Positions 19,825 through 30,578 of a stretch of DNA of 64,000 nt are shown here, piece by piece; position 1 is the first letter of the stretch, and each line of letters starts with the position of its first letter. The DNA comes from Steroidobacteraceae bacterium. GTDB lineage: Bacteria; Pseudomonadota; Gammaproteobacteria; Steroidobacterales; Steroidobacteraceae. The DNA lies in contig JAHCAM010000003.1 of assembly GCA_019634895.1 (NCBI GenBank), positions 1 to 64,000 on the forward strand, given 5' to 3'. The notes under the pieces were generated by a model that saw only the letters and a program-made list of their open reading frames with translations, was not told the DNA's origin and ran no database searches. The translations under genes and the position numbers were made by a program.

Positions 19825-22659
19825 TCAGGCAACGGGCGCGGCCCGATGGACGCGTGCGCCACGCTCGGCCCTCGTGCGTTCGCGCCAGGCCTCGGGCTGC
19901 GCGACCTTCACCACCTCGACGGCGGTGACCTTGTATTCGGGGCAATTCGTCGCCCAGTCGGAGTTCTCGGTCGTCACCAGGTTCACCCCGGACTCGGGGA
20001 AGTGGAAGGTCGTGTAGACGACGCCGCGCGCCACCCGCCGCGTCAGCGCCGCGCGCACCACGATCTCGCCGGCGCGGCTGGCGACGCCGACCCAGTCCCC
20101 GTCCTCGATGCCGCGGCTCTCGGCGTCGTCCGGGTGGATCTCGAGGCGGTCCTCCGCCTGCCAGGCGAGGTTCTTCGTGCGCCGGGTCTGCGTGCCGACG
20201 TTGTACTGGAACAGCACCCGCCCGGTCGTCAGCAGGAGCGGGAATCGGCTGGTCGAGCGCTCGGACGTCGCCACGTATTCGGTCCGGTAGAACTTGCCCT
20301 TGCCGCGCACGAAGCTGCCGACGTGCATGGTCGGCGTGCCCTCGGGGGCCGCATCGTTGCAGGGCCACTGGATGCTGCCGAGTCGGTCCAGCTTCTCGTA
20401 GCTGACGCCGCGGAAGGTCGGCGTCAGGCGCGCGATTTCGTCCATGATCTCGGACGGGTGCGAGTACTGCATCGGGTAGCCGAGCGCCTGCGCCAGGCGC
20501 ATGGTCACTTCCCAGTCCGCGAGTCCGGCCAGCGGTTCCATGACCTTGCGCACGCGCGAGATGCGCCGCTCCGCGTTGGTGAAGGTGCCGTCCTTCTCGA
20601 GGAAGGAGGCGCCCGGCAGGAACACGTGTGCATAGCGCGCAGTCTCGACCAGGAACAGGTCCTGCACCACCACGCACTCCATCGCGGCGAGCGCGTCGGT
20701 CACGTGCTGCGTGTTCGGGTCGGACTGCACGAAGTCCTCGCCCTGGATGTAAAGCGCGCGGAAGCTGCCGTCGAGCGCCGCCTCGAACATGTTCGGGATG
20801 CGCAGACCCGGCTCGTCCGCGAGCGTCACGTTCCAGGCCGACTCGAACAGGCCCCGTGCCGCGGCATCCGAGACGTGGCGGTAGCCGCTGAACTCGTGCG
20901 GGAACGAACCCATGTCGCAGGAGCCCTGCACGTTGTTCTGGCCGCGCAGCGGGTTCACGCCGACGCCCTCGCGGCCGAGGTTTCCGGTCGCCATCGCCAG
21001 GTTGGCGATGCCCATGACCATGGTCGTGCCCTGGCTGTGCTCGGTCACGCCGAGGCCGTAGTAGATCGCGCCGTTGCCGCCGGTGGCGTACAGCCGCGCG
21101 GCCTCGCGCACCCGCGCCGCGGGCACGCCGGTGACCGGTTCGGTCGCCTCGGGCGAGTGGCGGGCGTCGGAAATGAACTCCTTCCACTCGCGGTAGGACT
21201 GCTGCTCGCAGCGCGCCAGCGCATAGTCGTCCTTCGCCAGCCCCTCGGTGACGACCACGTGCGCGAGCGCATTGATGACCGCGACGTTGGTGCCGGGCCG
21301 CAACTGCAGGTGCGCGGCCGCCTCGACGTGCGGGGTCCTCACCAGGTCGATGGCGCGCGGGTCGATGACGATGAGCTTCGCGCCCTGGCGCAGGCGGCGC
21401 TTGAGCTGCGAGGCGAACACCGGGTGGCCGTCGGTCGGGTTCGCGCCGATCACGACCACGACGTCGGCCTTCATGACCGACGTGAAGGCCTGGGTGCCGG
21501 CCGACTCGCCCAGCGTGTGCTTGAGCCCGTAGCCGGTGGGCGAGTGGCAGACCCGCGCGCAGGTGTCGACGTTGTTGGTCAGCAGCGCCGCGCGGACCAG
21601 CTTCTGCACCAGGAAGGTTTCCTCGTTGGTGCAGCGCGAGGAGGTGATGCCGCCGACCGCGTTGCGGCCGTACTGCTGCTGGATGCGGCGGAACTCGCGC
21701 GCCGTGAAGCCGATGGCCTCGTCCCAGCCGACCTCGCGCCAGGGATCGGTGATCCGCTCGCGGATCATCGGTTTGGTGACGCGATCCTTGTGCGTCGCGT
21801 AGCCGTAGGCGAAGCGGCCCTTGACGCAGGCGTGGCCCTGGTTGGCGTGGCCCGCGCGGTTCGGGACCATGCGCACGACGGTCGAGTCCCTGAATTCGGC
21901 TTTCAACGAACAACCGACCCCGCAGTAGCCGCAGGTCGTCGAAACAGCTTCCGCCGGCGCGCCCAGCGAGGCGAGGGACTTCTCGGTCAGCGCGGCGGTC
22001 GGGCAGGCCTCGACGCAGGCGCCGCAGGAGACGCACTCGGACGCGAGGAAGGGCTGGTGCTCGCTGGCGGACACGCGCGAGCCGAAACCGCGGCCCTCGA
22101 TCGTCAGCGCCAGCGTACCCTGGATCTCGTCGCAGGCGCGCACGCAGCGCGAGCAGACGATGCACAGGTCCGGGTTGAAGGTGAAATAGGGGTTGCTGAC
22201 GTCCGGCGTGACGCCACGCTGCGTCGCGCCGGCGCCGTATCGTGAGCCGGTGATGCCGAGCGTCGCCGCCGCATCCTGCAGCTCGCAGTGCCCGTTGGCG
22301 GGGCAGTCGTCGCAGTCGAGCGGGTGGTCGGAAACATAGAGTTCCACCACGCCGCGGCGCAGCTGCTCGAGCCGCGGCGACTGTGTCCGAACCTTCATGC
22401 CGGGCGCGGCGGTCGTCGTGCAGGAGGCCGGGAAGCCTTTCCGGCCCTCGATCTCGACCAGGCACAGGCGGCAGGAGCCGAAGGCCTTCAGCGAATCCGT
22501 TGCGCACAGCTTCGGGATCGCAGTCCCCGCGAGCGCCGCCGCCCGCATCAGCGAGGTGCCGGCGGGCACGGACACGGCCGCGCCGTCGATCTCGAGCGTG
22601 ACCTGCTCCGCCGACGCGGCGGCCGGCGTGCCGAGGTCCTTGTGGTCGATCGCGTACAT
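19825..22659 (-). CDS. fdsA: NAD-dependent formate dehydrogenase, catalytic alpha subunit
   Basis: A 944-residue Mo-bis-MGD enzyme that oxidises formate to CO2. The N-terminal 230 residues look like NuoG: a 2Fe-2S domain (CRLCLVEIEG), the HPLDCDDCPANGHC cluster site, and two 4Fe-4S motifs (CIVCSRCVRAC, CVSCGACVEAC). A fifth cluster motif, TCGYCGVGC, opens the molybdopterin domain near residue 243. The active-site residue is a cysteine, in RVCHSPTGYG near 370, so no selenocysteine is used. Electrons would pass to FdsB/FdsG and NAD+. It is in line with fdsG-fdsB upstream and fdsD downstream. Confidence 0.96.
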   Translation of the reverse strand: MYAIDHKDLGTPAAASAEQVTLEIDGAAVSVPAGTSLMRAAALAGTAIPKLCATDSLKAFGSCRLCLVEIEGRKGFPASCTTTAAPGMKVRTQSPRLEQLRRGVVELYVSDHPLDCDDCPANGHCELQDAAATLGITGSRYGAGATQRGVTPDVSNPYFTFNPDLCIVCSRCVRACDEIQGTLALTIEGRGFGSRVSASEHQPFLASECVSCGACVEACPTAALTEKSLASLGAPAEAVSTTCGYCGVGCSLKAEFRDSTVVRMVPNRAGHANQGHACVKGRFAYGYATHKDRVTKPMIRERITDPWREVGWDEAIGFTAREFRRIQQQYGRNAVGGITSSRCTNEETFLVQKLVRAALLTNNVDTCARVCHSPTGYGLKHTLGESAGTQAFTSVMKADVVVVIGANPTDGHPVFASQLKRRLRQGAKLIVIDPRAIDLVRTPHVEAAAHLQLRPGTNVAVINALAHVVVTEGLAKDDYALARCEQQSYREWKEFISDARHSPEATEPVTGVPAARVREAARLYATGGNGAIYYGLGVTEHSQGTTMVMGIANLAMATGNLGREGVGVNPLRGQNNVQGSCDMGSFPHEFSGYRHVSDAAARGLFESAWNVTLADEPGLRIPNMFEAALDGSFRALYIQGEDFVQSDPNTQHVTDALAAMECVVVQDLFLVETARYAHVFLPGASFLEKDGTFTNAERRISRVRKVMEPLAGLADWEVTMRLAQALGYPMQYSHPSEIMDEIARLTPTFRGVSYEKLDRLGSIQWPCNDAAPEGTPTMHVGSFVRGKGKFYRTEYVATSERSTSRFPLLLTTGRVLFQYNVGTQTRRTKNLAWQAEDRLEIHPDDAESRGIEDGDWVGVASRAGEIVVRAALTRRVARGVVYTTFHFPESGVNLVTTENSDWATNCPEYKVTAVEVVKVAQPEAWRERTRAERGARVHRAAPVA

Positions 22660-22660
22660 G

Positions 22661-24208
22661 TCAGTGTCCGGCTCCGCGCCGCCGGAAGTCCTCCGGGAAG
22701 TGCTTCATCGCGCTCAGCACGGGATAGGGGGCCATGCCGCCGAGCCCGCAGAGCGAGGCCTGCAACATCGTATCGCAGAGTTCCTCGACCAGCGCAATCT
22801 GGCGGTCGCGGTCCTCGCCGCGCCCGATTCTGTCCAGTGCCTCGGCGCCGCGCACCGAGCCGACGCGGCAGGGCGTGCACTTGCCGCAGGATTCGTGCGC
22901 GCAGAACTCCATCGCATAGCGCGCCATCTCGAGCATGTCCACGGTGTCGTCGAAGGCCACCACCCCGCCGTGGCCCAGCATGGCGCCGATCGCCGCCAGC
23001 GACTCATATTCCAGCGGCGTGTCGAACTGCGACGCCGGCAGGTAGGCGCCCAGCGGCCCGCCGATCTGCACCGCGCGGATCGGCCGGCCGCTGGCGGAAC
23101 CGCCGCCGTAAACCTCGAGCAGCTCGCGCACGGTCAGGCCGAAGGCGCGCTCGACGAGCCCGCCGCGGCGGATGTTCCCCGCGAGCTGCAGCGGCAGCGT
23201 GCCGCGCGACCTCGCCTGGCCGAACTCGCGGTAGGCCGCCGCGCCGCCGGCGAGTATTCCGGGCACCGTCGCCAGCGTGATGACGTTGTTCACGACGGTC
23301 GGCGCGCCGAACAGCCCCTTCTCGGCGGGCAGCGGCGGGCGCACGCGGACTTCCCCGCGCCGGCCCTCGAGGCTCTCGAGCATCGAGGTTTCCTCGCCGC
23401 AGATGTAGGCGCCGGCCCCGAGCCGCAGCTCGATGTCGAAGCTTCGGCCGCTGCCCAGGAGGTCGGCGCCTAGCAGGCCCGCCGCGCGCGCAGCGGCGAT
23501 CGCCGCGCCCAGCACCTCGAAGGCATGCGGATACTCGACCCGGAGATAGACGAATCCCCGCGTCGCGCCGACCGCGATACCCGCGATCGCCATGCCCTCG
23601 ATCAGCGCGAACGGGTCGCCTTCCATCAGCATGCGGTCCGAGTACGTGCCGGAATCGCCCTCGTCCGCGTTGCAGGCGATGTAGCGCTGTCCCGGCGGCT
23701 GGCGCTGCACCGTCTGCCACTTGATGCCGGTGGGGAAGGCCGCGCCGCCGCGGCCGCGCAGCCCCGATTCGACGACCTCGTTCACGGTCGCCTCGGGGCC
23801 CAGTTCCAGCGCGCGCGCCAGGCCGCGACCGCCGCCTTCGGCCCGCCAGGCCCCGAGGTCCAGCGGATCGATGCGCCCGACGCGCGAGAAAGTGAGGCGC
23901 TGCTGCGTCGCGAGCCAGGGATGCTGCTCGATCGGCCCGATCCGCAGCGGGTGCGCGGCGCCCTGCAGCATGCCCGCGGCAAGCAGATCCGGGACCTCAC
24001 GCTCCGTCACCGGCCCGTAGGCGATGCGGCCGGCGGCGCCTTCGACCTCCACCAGCGGTTCGAGCCAGTAGAGGCCGCGCGAGCCGTTGCGGCGCAGTTC
24101 GATGTCCGCTCCCGTGGCCCTGGCCTCCGCCCGCAGCCTGCGTGCGGTGGCCTCGGCGCCGAGCGCCAGCGCCCCGGCGTCGCGCGGCACCCAGACCCGG
24201 GTGCTCAT
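22661..24208 (-). CDS. fdsB: NAD-dependent formate dehydrogenase, beta subunit (NuoF-like)
   Basis: A 515-residue diaphorase subunit carrying FMN, NAD and one 4Fe-4S cluster. An N-terminal thioredoxin-like region (about 1-140) is followed by the FMN/NADH domain (GRGGAAFPTGIKW, GAYICGEETSMLESLEG) and the cluster ligand motif ESCGKCTPCRVG near the C-terminus. It hands electrons from formate oxidation to NAD+. The ATG at 24208 overlaps the end of fdsG by four bases, and only one base separates its stop from the fdsA start. Confidence 0.95.
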   Translation of the reverse strand: MSTRVWVPRDAGALALGAEATARRLRAEARATGADIELRRNGSRGLYWLEPLVEVEGAAGRIAYGPVTEREVPDLLAAGMLQGAAHPLRIGPIEQHPWLATQQRLTFSRVGRIDPLDLGAWRAEGGGRGLARALELGPEATVNEVVESGLRGRGGAAFPTGIKWQTVQRQPPGQRYIACNADEGDSGTYSDRMLMEGDPFALIEGMAIAGIAVGATRGFVYLRVEYPHAFEVLGAAIAAARAAGLLGADLLGSGRSFDIELRLGAGAYICGEETSMLESLEGRRGEVRVRPPLPAEKGLFGAPTVVNNVITLATVPGILAGGAAAYREFGQARSRGTLPLQLAGNIRRGGLVERAFGLTVRELLEVYGGGSASGRPIRAVQIGGPLGAYLPASQFDTPLEYESLAAIGAMLGHGGVVAFDDTVDMLEMARYAMEFCAHESCGKCTPCRVGSVRGAEALDRIGRGEDRDRQIALVEELCDTMLQASLCGLGGMAPYPVLSAMKHFPEDFRRRGAGH

Positions 24209-24699
24209 GCCTTCACCTTCGCGCCGGCATCCAGCAGCGCGTCGAGGCGATCCGGCGTCAGGCGGCCGTGGACTTCCTGGTCGAGCATCGCAGCGGGCGA
24301 GCAGGCGCAGAGCCCGAGGCAGTAGACCGCCTCCAGCGTGATGCGGCCATCGGCCGTGGTCTCGCCGAGGCCGATGCCGAGGCGGCCGGTCAGGTGGCGC
24401 TCGAGCGCGCGGGAGCCCGCGGCCTGGCAGGACTCCGCCCGGCACAGCCGCAGCACGCGGCGTCCCGGGGGCGCGCTGCGGAAGTGATGATAGAAGGTGA
24501 CCACGCCGTGGACCTCGGCGCGCGACAGGTTGAGCGCCCGGGCGATGACGGGCACCGCCGCCGCAGGCACGCAGCCGAGGGCGCCCTGGACCTCGTGCAG
24601 GATCTCGAGCAGCGGACCGTCGCGATGCCGGTGCCGTTCGACGATCGCGAGGATGCGGCTTTCATCCACCGGGCCGGCCGGCGCGTTTGCGCCGCTCAT
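24205..24699 (-). CDS. fdsG: NAD-dependent formate dehydrogenase, gamma subunit (NuoE-like)
   Basis: A 164-residue 2Fe-2S subunit of the thioredoxin-like NuoE family. Helical N-terminal half with LLEILHEVQGALGCVP and VHGVVTFYHHF, then the four cluster ligands in LCRAESCQAAG and YCLGLCACSPA. It pairs with FdsB in the NADH-generating module. It overlaps fdhD upstream and fdsB downstream by four bases each. Confidence 0.95.
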   Translation of the reverse strand: MSGANAPAGPVDESRILAIVERHRHRDGPLLEILHEVQGALGCVPAAAVPVIARALNLSRAEVHGVVTFYHHFRSAPPGRRVLRLCRAESCQAAGSRALERHLTGRLGIGLGETTADGRITLEAVYCLGLCACSPAAMLDQEVHGRLTPDRLDALLDAGAKVKA

Positions 24700-25532
24700 T
24701 GCAGGCGCTCCCGGTGGGCGTAGACGTTGAACGAGCCCTCGCGCAGGAAGCCGACCAGCAGGATCCCGGTGCGCTCGGCAAGGTCCACCGCCAGCGACGA
24801 TGGCGCGCCCACGGCGGCGACCACGGGGATTCCGGCGGCCGCGGCCTTCTGAAGCAGCTCGAAGCTCGCACGCCCGGACAGCAGCAGCACGCAGCGCGAC
24901 AGCGGCAGTTCTCCCGCCAGCAGCCTCGCGCCCACCAGCTTGTCGAGCGCGTTGTGCCGGCCGACGTCCTCGCGCAGGTCGAGCAGCCCGCCCTCCGCGT
25001 CGAACAGGCAGGCCGCGTGCAAGCCGCCGGTGTCGCGGAACACGTCTTGCGCCGCCCGCGCGCGCGCCGGCAGCGACTCGAGCAGCGCGGCGGTCACCGT
25101 CAGCGCCGCGTCCACGCGCGGCGAGCGCAGCATGCGCTCGACGGCCTCCAGCGAAGCGTTGCCGCAGACCCCGCAGCTCGAGGTCGTATAGAAGTTGCGC
25201 TGCACCTGGCCGGGATCGAGGCCAGCGCCGGGGGCGAGCTGGATCCGCACGACGTTGCCCGCGGGGCCGCAGAGCCGGCTGCCGGCGACGTCCTCGCGCG
25301 AACGGAGGATGCCTTCGCCGTGCAGGAAGCCGACCGCCAGCTCGATGTCCTGGCCCGGCGTGCGCATGGTGATGGACACCGCGGTCCCCGGCCCGGCCTC
25401 GCCGGCGCGCGCCACCCGGATCTCGAGCGGCTCCTCGACCACGACCAGGTCCTGCCGCGGGCTCAGGCGGTCGTCCCGCATCGCCGCGATGGATACCTCG
25501 CGGACTGGCCGGTCCTGGCGCTCTGCGTTCAT
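24696..25532 (-). CDS. fdhD: Formate dehydrogenase sulfurtransferase FdhD
   Basis: A 278-residue accessory protein that passes sulfur from IscS to the molybdenum cofactor of formate dehydrogenase. The key pair of cysteines is in [10 protein letters not shown] near residue 118, and [11 protein letters not shown] and [13 protein letters not shown] are family signatures. In Rhodobacter capsulatus the homologue (fdsC) lies between fdsA and fdsD; here it is first in the operon. The start MNAERQD at 25532 gives the normal length. It is divergent from folD across 76 bases. Confidence 0.94.
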   Translation of the reverse strand: MNAERQDRPVREVSIAAMRDDRLSPRQDLVVVEEPLEIRVARAGEAGPGTAVSITMRTPGQDIELAVGFLHGEGILRSREDVAGSRLCGPAGNVVRIQLAPGAGLDPGQVQRNFYTTSSCGVCGNASLEAVERMLRSPRVDAALTVTAALLESLPARARAAQDVFRDTGGLHAACLFDAEGGLLDLREDVGRHNALDKLVGARLLAGELPLSRCVLLLSGRASFELLQKAAAAGIPVVAAVGAPSSLAVDLAERTGILLVGFLREGSFNVYAHRERLQ

Positions 25533-25608
25533 CGGGACTCGCGGTTTGGCACGGGTGCCGGAGCTTCGGTTACGCTCGTCCTCATCAGTATGGCACGAGG
25601 TGCGACGG

Positions 25609-26538
25609 ATGCCAGAAGCTGACCCGGGCGGCGGTTCCGGCACGGCACGGCTGATCGACGGCAAGGCGGCGGCCGCCCGGATCCGGGCCGAGGTCGCGCG
25701 CCAGGCCGCGGCGCTGGCCGCGCGCCACGGCCTGGTGCCGGGACTCGCGGTGGTGCTGGTCGGCGAGGACCCGGCGAGCCAGGTGTACGTGCGCAACAAG
25801 GTGCGGCAGACGGGCGAAACCGGCATGCGCTCCTTCGAGACGCGGCTGCCGGCGACGGTCTCGCAGGCCCGGCTGCTCGACGAGGTCGCGCGGCTGAATG
25901 CGGATCCCGCCGTGCACGGCATCCTGGTGCAGCTGCCGCTGCCGAAGCACGTGGAGGAAGCCGCCATCACCGACGCCATCGCACCGGCGAAGGACGTCGA
26001 TGGCTTCAGCATCGTCAACACCGGACTGCTCGCGGCGCGCGGCGCGGGCATGATTCCCTGCACGCCGCTCGGCTGCCTGCTGCTGCTGAAGGAGACCCGG
26101 CCTGCGCTCGCCGGGCTCAACGCCCTGGTCGTCGGCCGCTCAAACATCGTCGGCAAGCCGATGCTGCAGCTGCTGCTGCGCGAGCACTGCACGGTGACGG
26201 TCGCCCACTCGCGCACGCGCAACCTCGCCGACGAATGCCGGCGCGCGGACATCCTGGTCGCGGCGATCGGGAAGCCGCGCATGATCCGGGGCGACTGGAT
26301 CCGCCCCGGCGCGACCGTGATCGACGTCGGCATCAACCGCGTCCGCGTCGACACGCCGGAGGGACCGCGCGAGAAGCTGGTCGGCGACGTGGACTTCGAT
26401 GCCGCGGTGCGGGTGGCCGGGGCGATCACGCCGGTGCCCGGCGGCGTCGGGCCGATGACCATCGCCTGCCTGCTGCGCAACACCATCACCGCCGCCTGCG
26501 CGCAGCACGGCGTGGACCCCGGGGGACTCAGCGGCTGA
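25609..26538 (+). CDS. folD: Bifunctional methylene-THF dehydrogenase / methenyl-THF cyclohydrolase
   Basis: A 309-residue enzyme that oxidises 5,10-methylene-THF to methenyl-THF with NADP and hydrolyses it to 10-formyl-THF. The active-site Tyr and Lys are in [11 protein letters not shown], the substrate loop is LPLPKHV...KDVDGF, and the dinucleotide site is [22 protein letters not shown] closes the fold. GAGG stands eight bases before the ATG at 25609. It sits alone on the plus strand between the fds operon and fhs, its last 11 bases overlapping the end of fhs tail to tail. It supplies the middle step of the C1 route encoded around it. Confidence 0.96.
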   Translation: MPEADPGGGSGTARLIDGKAAAARIRAEVARQAAALAARHGLVPGLAVVLVGEDPASQVYVRNKVRQTGETGMRSFETRLPATVSQARLLDEVARLNADPAVHGILVQLPLPKHVEEAAITDAIAPAKDVDGFSIVNTGLLAARGAGMIPCTPLGCLLLLKETRPALAGLNALVVGRSNIVGKPMLQLLLREHCTVTVAHSRTRNLADECRRADILVAAIGKPRMIRGDWIRPGATVIDVGINRVRVDTPEGPREKLVGDVDFDAAVRVAGAITPVPGGVGPMTIACLLRNTITAACAQHGVDPGGLSG

Positions 26539-28159
26539 AGGTGATCTCGCCCTGGTCGGTGAGGTCGAATCGGGTCGCCATCGGCTCGCGCGGCAGCCCC
26601 GGCATGCGCATGATCTCGCCGGTGATCGGGATCACGAAGCCGGCGCCGGCGGCGAGCTGGATCTCGCGCACCGTGACCAGGAAGTCCTTCGGCCGCCCGA
26701 GCAGCGCAGGGTTGTCGGACAGCGACTGCTGGGTCTTGGCGATGCACACCGGCAGCTTGCCGAATCCCGCCTTCTCGAGCTGGTCGCGGTCGCGGCGCGC
26801 GCGCGCCGTGTAGTCCACGGCCTGGGCGCCGTACATCTCGCGCGCCACGGTCGCGATCTTCTTCTCGATCGGGTCGTTCCAGTCGTACAGCGGCGTGAAG
26901 GACGGCTCGTTGGCCGCCACCATGTCGCGCACCAGGGCCGCCAGCGCGGTGCAGCCGGCGCCGCCCTCGCTGAACGGCCGCGCCTCCACGGCCTCGACCC
27001 CGATCGCGCGGCACTGCTGCTGCAGCACGCGGACTTCTTCGTCGCTGTCGGTGGGGAAGTGGTTGATCGCGATGATGCAGGGCTGGCCGAAGCGGCGGAT
27101 GTTCTCCACGTGCTTCTCCATGTTGGAGAAGCCGCGCAGCATCGCCGCGGGGTCGGGCTGCGAGACCTCGGCGAGCGGCCTGCCGCCGTGCATCTTCAGC
27201 GCGCGGATGGTCGCGACCAGCACGGTGCAGGCGGGCGCGAAGCCGCCGTAGCGGCAATTGATGTCGAAGAACTTCTCCGCGCCCAGCTCGAACGCGAAGC
27301 CGGCCTCGGTCACGACCACGTCGGCGAAGGCGAGCGCGGCCTTGGTCGCGGTGATGCTGTTGGTGCCATGCGCGATGTTCGCGAACGGCCCGCCGTGGAC
27401 GAAGGCGGGCGCGCCCTCGGTGGTCTGCACCAGGTTGGGCTTGATGGCCTGCGCCAGCAGCGCGGCCATCGCGCCCACCGCGCCGACGTCGCGCGACGTG
27501 ACCGGCTTGCCCTCGCGGTCGTAGCCCACGACGATGCGGCCGAGCCGCGCCTTGAGGTCCGGGATGCCGTCGGCGAGGCACAACACCGCCATGACCTCGC
27601 TGGCGGCGGTGATGTCGAAGCCGGTCTCGCGCGGGATGCCCTCGCTCCTGCCGCCGAGGCCGACGATGATGGCGCGCAGGGCACGGTCGTTCATGTCCAT
27701 CACGCGCTTCCAGGTGACGTGGCGCGGGTCGAGGCGCGAGGCCTTGCCGCCGTGGTGCAGGTCGTTGTCCACCATCGCGGCCAGCAGGTTGTGCGCGCTG
27801 GAGACGGCGTGAAAGTCGCCGTTGAAGTGCATGTTGATGTCCATCACCGGCAGCACCTCGGAGGCGCCGCCGCCGGCGCCGCCGCCCTTCATGCCGAACA
27901 CCGGGCCGAGGCTGGGCTCTCGCAGCGCGGCTGCGCTGCGCACGCCGATCTTCGTCAATCCCTGCACCAGGCCGATGCTGGTCGTGGTCTTGCCCTCGCC
28001 GGCCGGCGTCGGCGTGATCGCCGACACCAGCACCAGCTTGCCGCGCCGCGGGAGGCCGGAGAACGCCGCCAGCGGCAGCTTCGCCTTGTACCGGCCGTAG
28101 AGCTCGAGGCTGGCGGGGTCGATGCCGAGGGTGCTGAAGACTTCGGTGATGGGTTTCAT
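26528..28159 (-). CDS. fhs: Formate-tetrahydrofolate ligase
   Basis: A 543-residue enzyme interconverting 10-formyl-THF + ADP + Pi with formate + THF + ATP. The P-loop-like ATP site is [15 protein letters not shown] near residues 50-64, followed by [14 protein letters not shown], both hallmark FTHFS motifs. It lies 14 bases after mttB and is probably the last gene of the corrinoid operon. Placed next to folD and formate dehydrogenase genes, it most likely runs in the formate-releasing direction, yielding ATP from methyl oxidation. Confidence 0.96.
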   Translation of the reverse strand: MKPITEVFSTLGIDPASLELYGRYKAKLPLAAFSGLPRRGKLVLVSAITPTPAGEGKTTTSIGLVQGLTKIGVRSAAALREPSLGPVFGMKGGGAGGGASEVLPVMDINMHFNGDFHAVSSAHNLLAAMVDNDLHHGGKASRLDPRHVTWKRVMDMNDRALRAIIVGLGGRSEGIPRETGFDITAASEVMAVLCLADGIPDLKARLGRIVVGYDREGKPVTSRDVGAVGAMAALLAQAIKPNLVQTTEGAPAFVHGGPFANIAHGTNSITATKAALAFADVVVTEAGFAFELGAEKFFDINCRYGGFAPACTVLVATIRALKMHGGRPLAEVSQPDPAAMLRGFSNMEKHVENIRRFGQPCIIAINHFPTDSDEEVRVLQQQCRAIGVEAVEARPFSEGGAGCTALAALVRDMVAANEPSFTPLYDWNDPIEKKIATVAREMYGAQAVDYTARARRDRDQLEKAGFGKLPVCIAKTQQSLSDNPALLGRPKDFLVTVREIQLAAGAGFVIPITGEIMRMPGLPREPMATRFDLTDQGEITFSR

Positions 28160-28173
28160 GTGGCGGTCACCTT

Positions 28174-29690
<1,517 letters not shown>

Positions 29691-29694
<4 letters not shown>

Positions 29695-30578
29695 GGGGCG
29701 GCTCCCGTCCGTTGCGACTGGCAGCCGGCGATGAACCGGCGGCGCCAGTCCTCCGACTGTGCGACTGCATTGAAGCAGAACAGGTGGAATCCGGCGACGC
29801 CGAGCGTGGCGTCGCCGAGCGTGGGTGCGATCCCGTACAGCAGCGCGTCGGGCCGGTAGGAGCGGGGGCCGAGCAGGCGGCCGATGACGCCTCCGCGGTG
29901 CCGCAGCTGGCGCAGCGAGGCCCCGACCCCGATGCGCAGCGACGCGGCGAGCAGCGCGCTGCGGTCGAACACGCCCGGCAGCCCGAGCCATGCCGCCAGG
30001 GTGATGCCCCGCGCACGGACCTCGCGCAGCCAGCCGATCAGCTTCGCGGCGTCGAAGCACATCTGCGTGACCAGGTAGTTCGCATAGGCCTGTTTCGCCA
30101 GCAGCTCGCGCATCAGCGTCTCGCCGTCGGCCGCCGGGTGGCCCTCGGGGTGCGCGGCGACGCCGACGTGAAGCAGGCGGTGATCGTGGTCCGCGATGTC
30201 GCGCAGCAGCTCGAGCGCCCGCGAATAGGACCCGAGCGGCCGCGGGGCGTCGCCGCCCGGCACGAAGATGCTGTCGATGCCGAGGTCGGTGATCCGGCGC
30301 AGGATCTCGCCGAGATGCGCGCGATCGCGCACCATGCGCGCCGCGACGTGCGGCACCAGGCGGAATCCCCGCGCCGCAAGCCGCGCGCACAGCTCGAGCG
30401 TCGGACCGACGCCTTTCGTCGGCGAGCAGGTGACCGCGACCCAGGAGCCGGGCTCGAGGACTGCGAGGCGCTGCTCGATGCTCGGGCTCGGGAACACTTC
30501 CATGTAGGTCTCGCGCACCGCATGCGCGAGCGCGCCCCATTGCGGCGCGGTGAGGCCGGCGCGCAACGGCGGCGTCAC
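29691..30578 (-). CDS. Methylenetetrahydrofolate reductase-like protein (MetF family)
   Basis: A 295-residue flavoprotein-like TIM barrel. Motifs include [12 protein letters not shown] near the N-terminus, [17 protein letters not shown], and [16 protein letters not shown], equivalent to the GGDPP loop of MetF. It diverges from canonical MetF and matches the shorter type found in corrinoid clusters. In this setting it would oxidise 5-methyl-THF to 5,10-methylene-THF, the reverse of the biosynthetic direction; that direction is inferred. The start is the GTG at 30578, which overlaps the stop of the upstream gene (GTGA), and the stop overlaps the mttB start. Confidence 0.82.

Noticed and set aside
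19825-22659. Selenocysteine in formate dehydrogenase
   Set aside because: The active-site codon is for cysteine (RVCHSPT) and no in-frame TGA interrupts the gene.
24696-27581. A very long minus-strand frame running from fhs through folD into fdhD
   Set aside because: Only its last 278 codons match a family (FdhD). The rest is the antisense of folD and an alternative frame of fhs.
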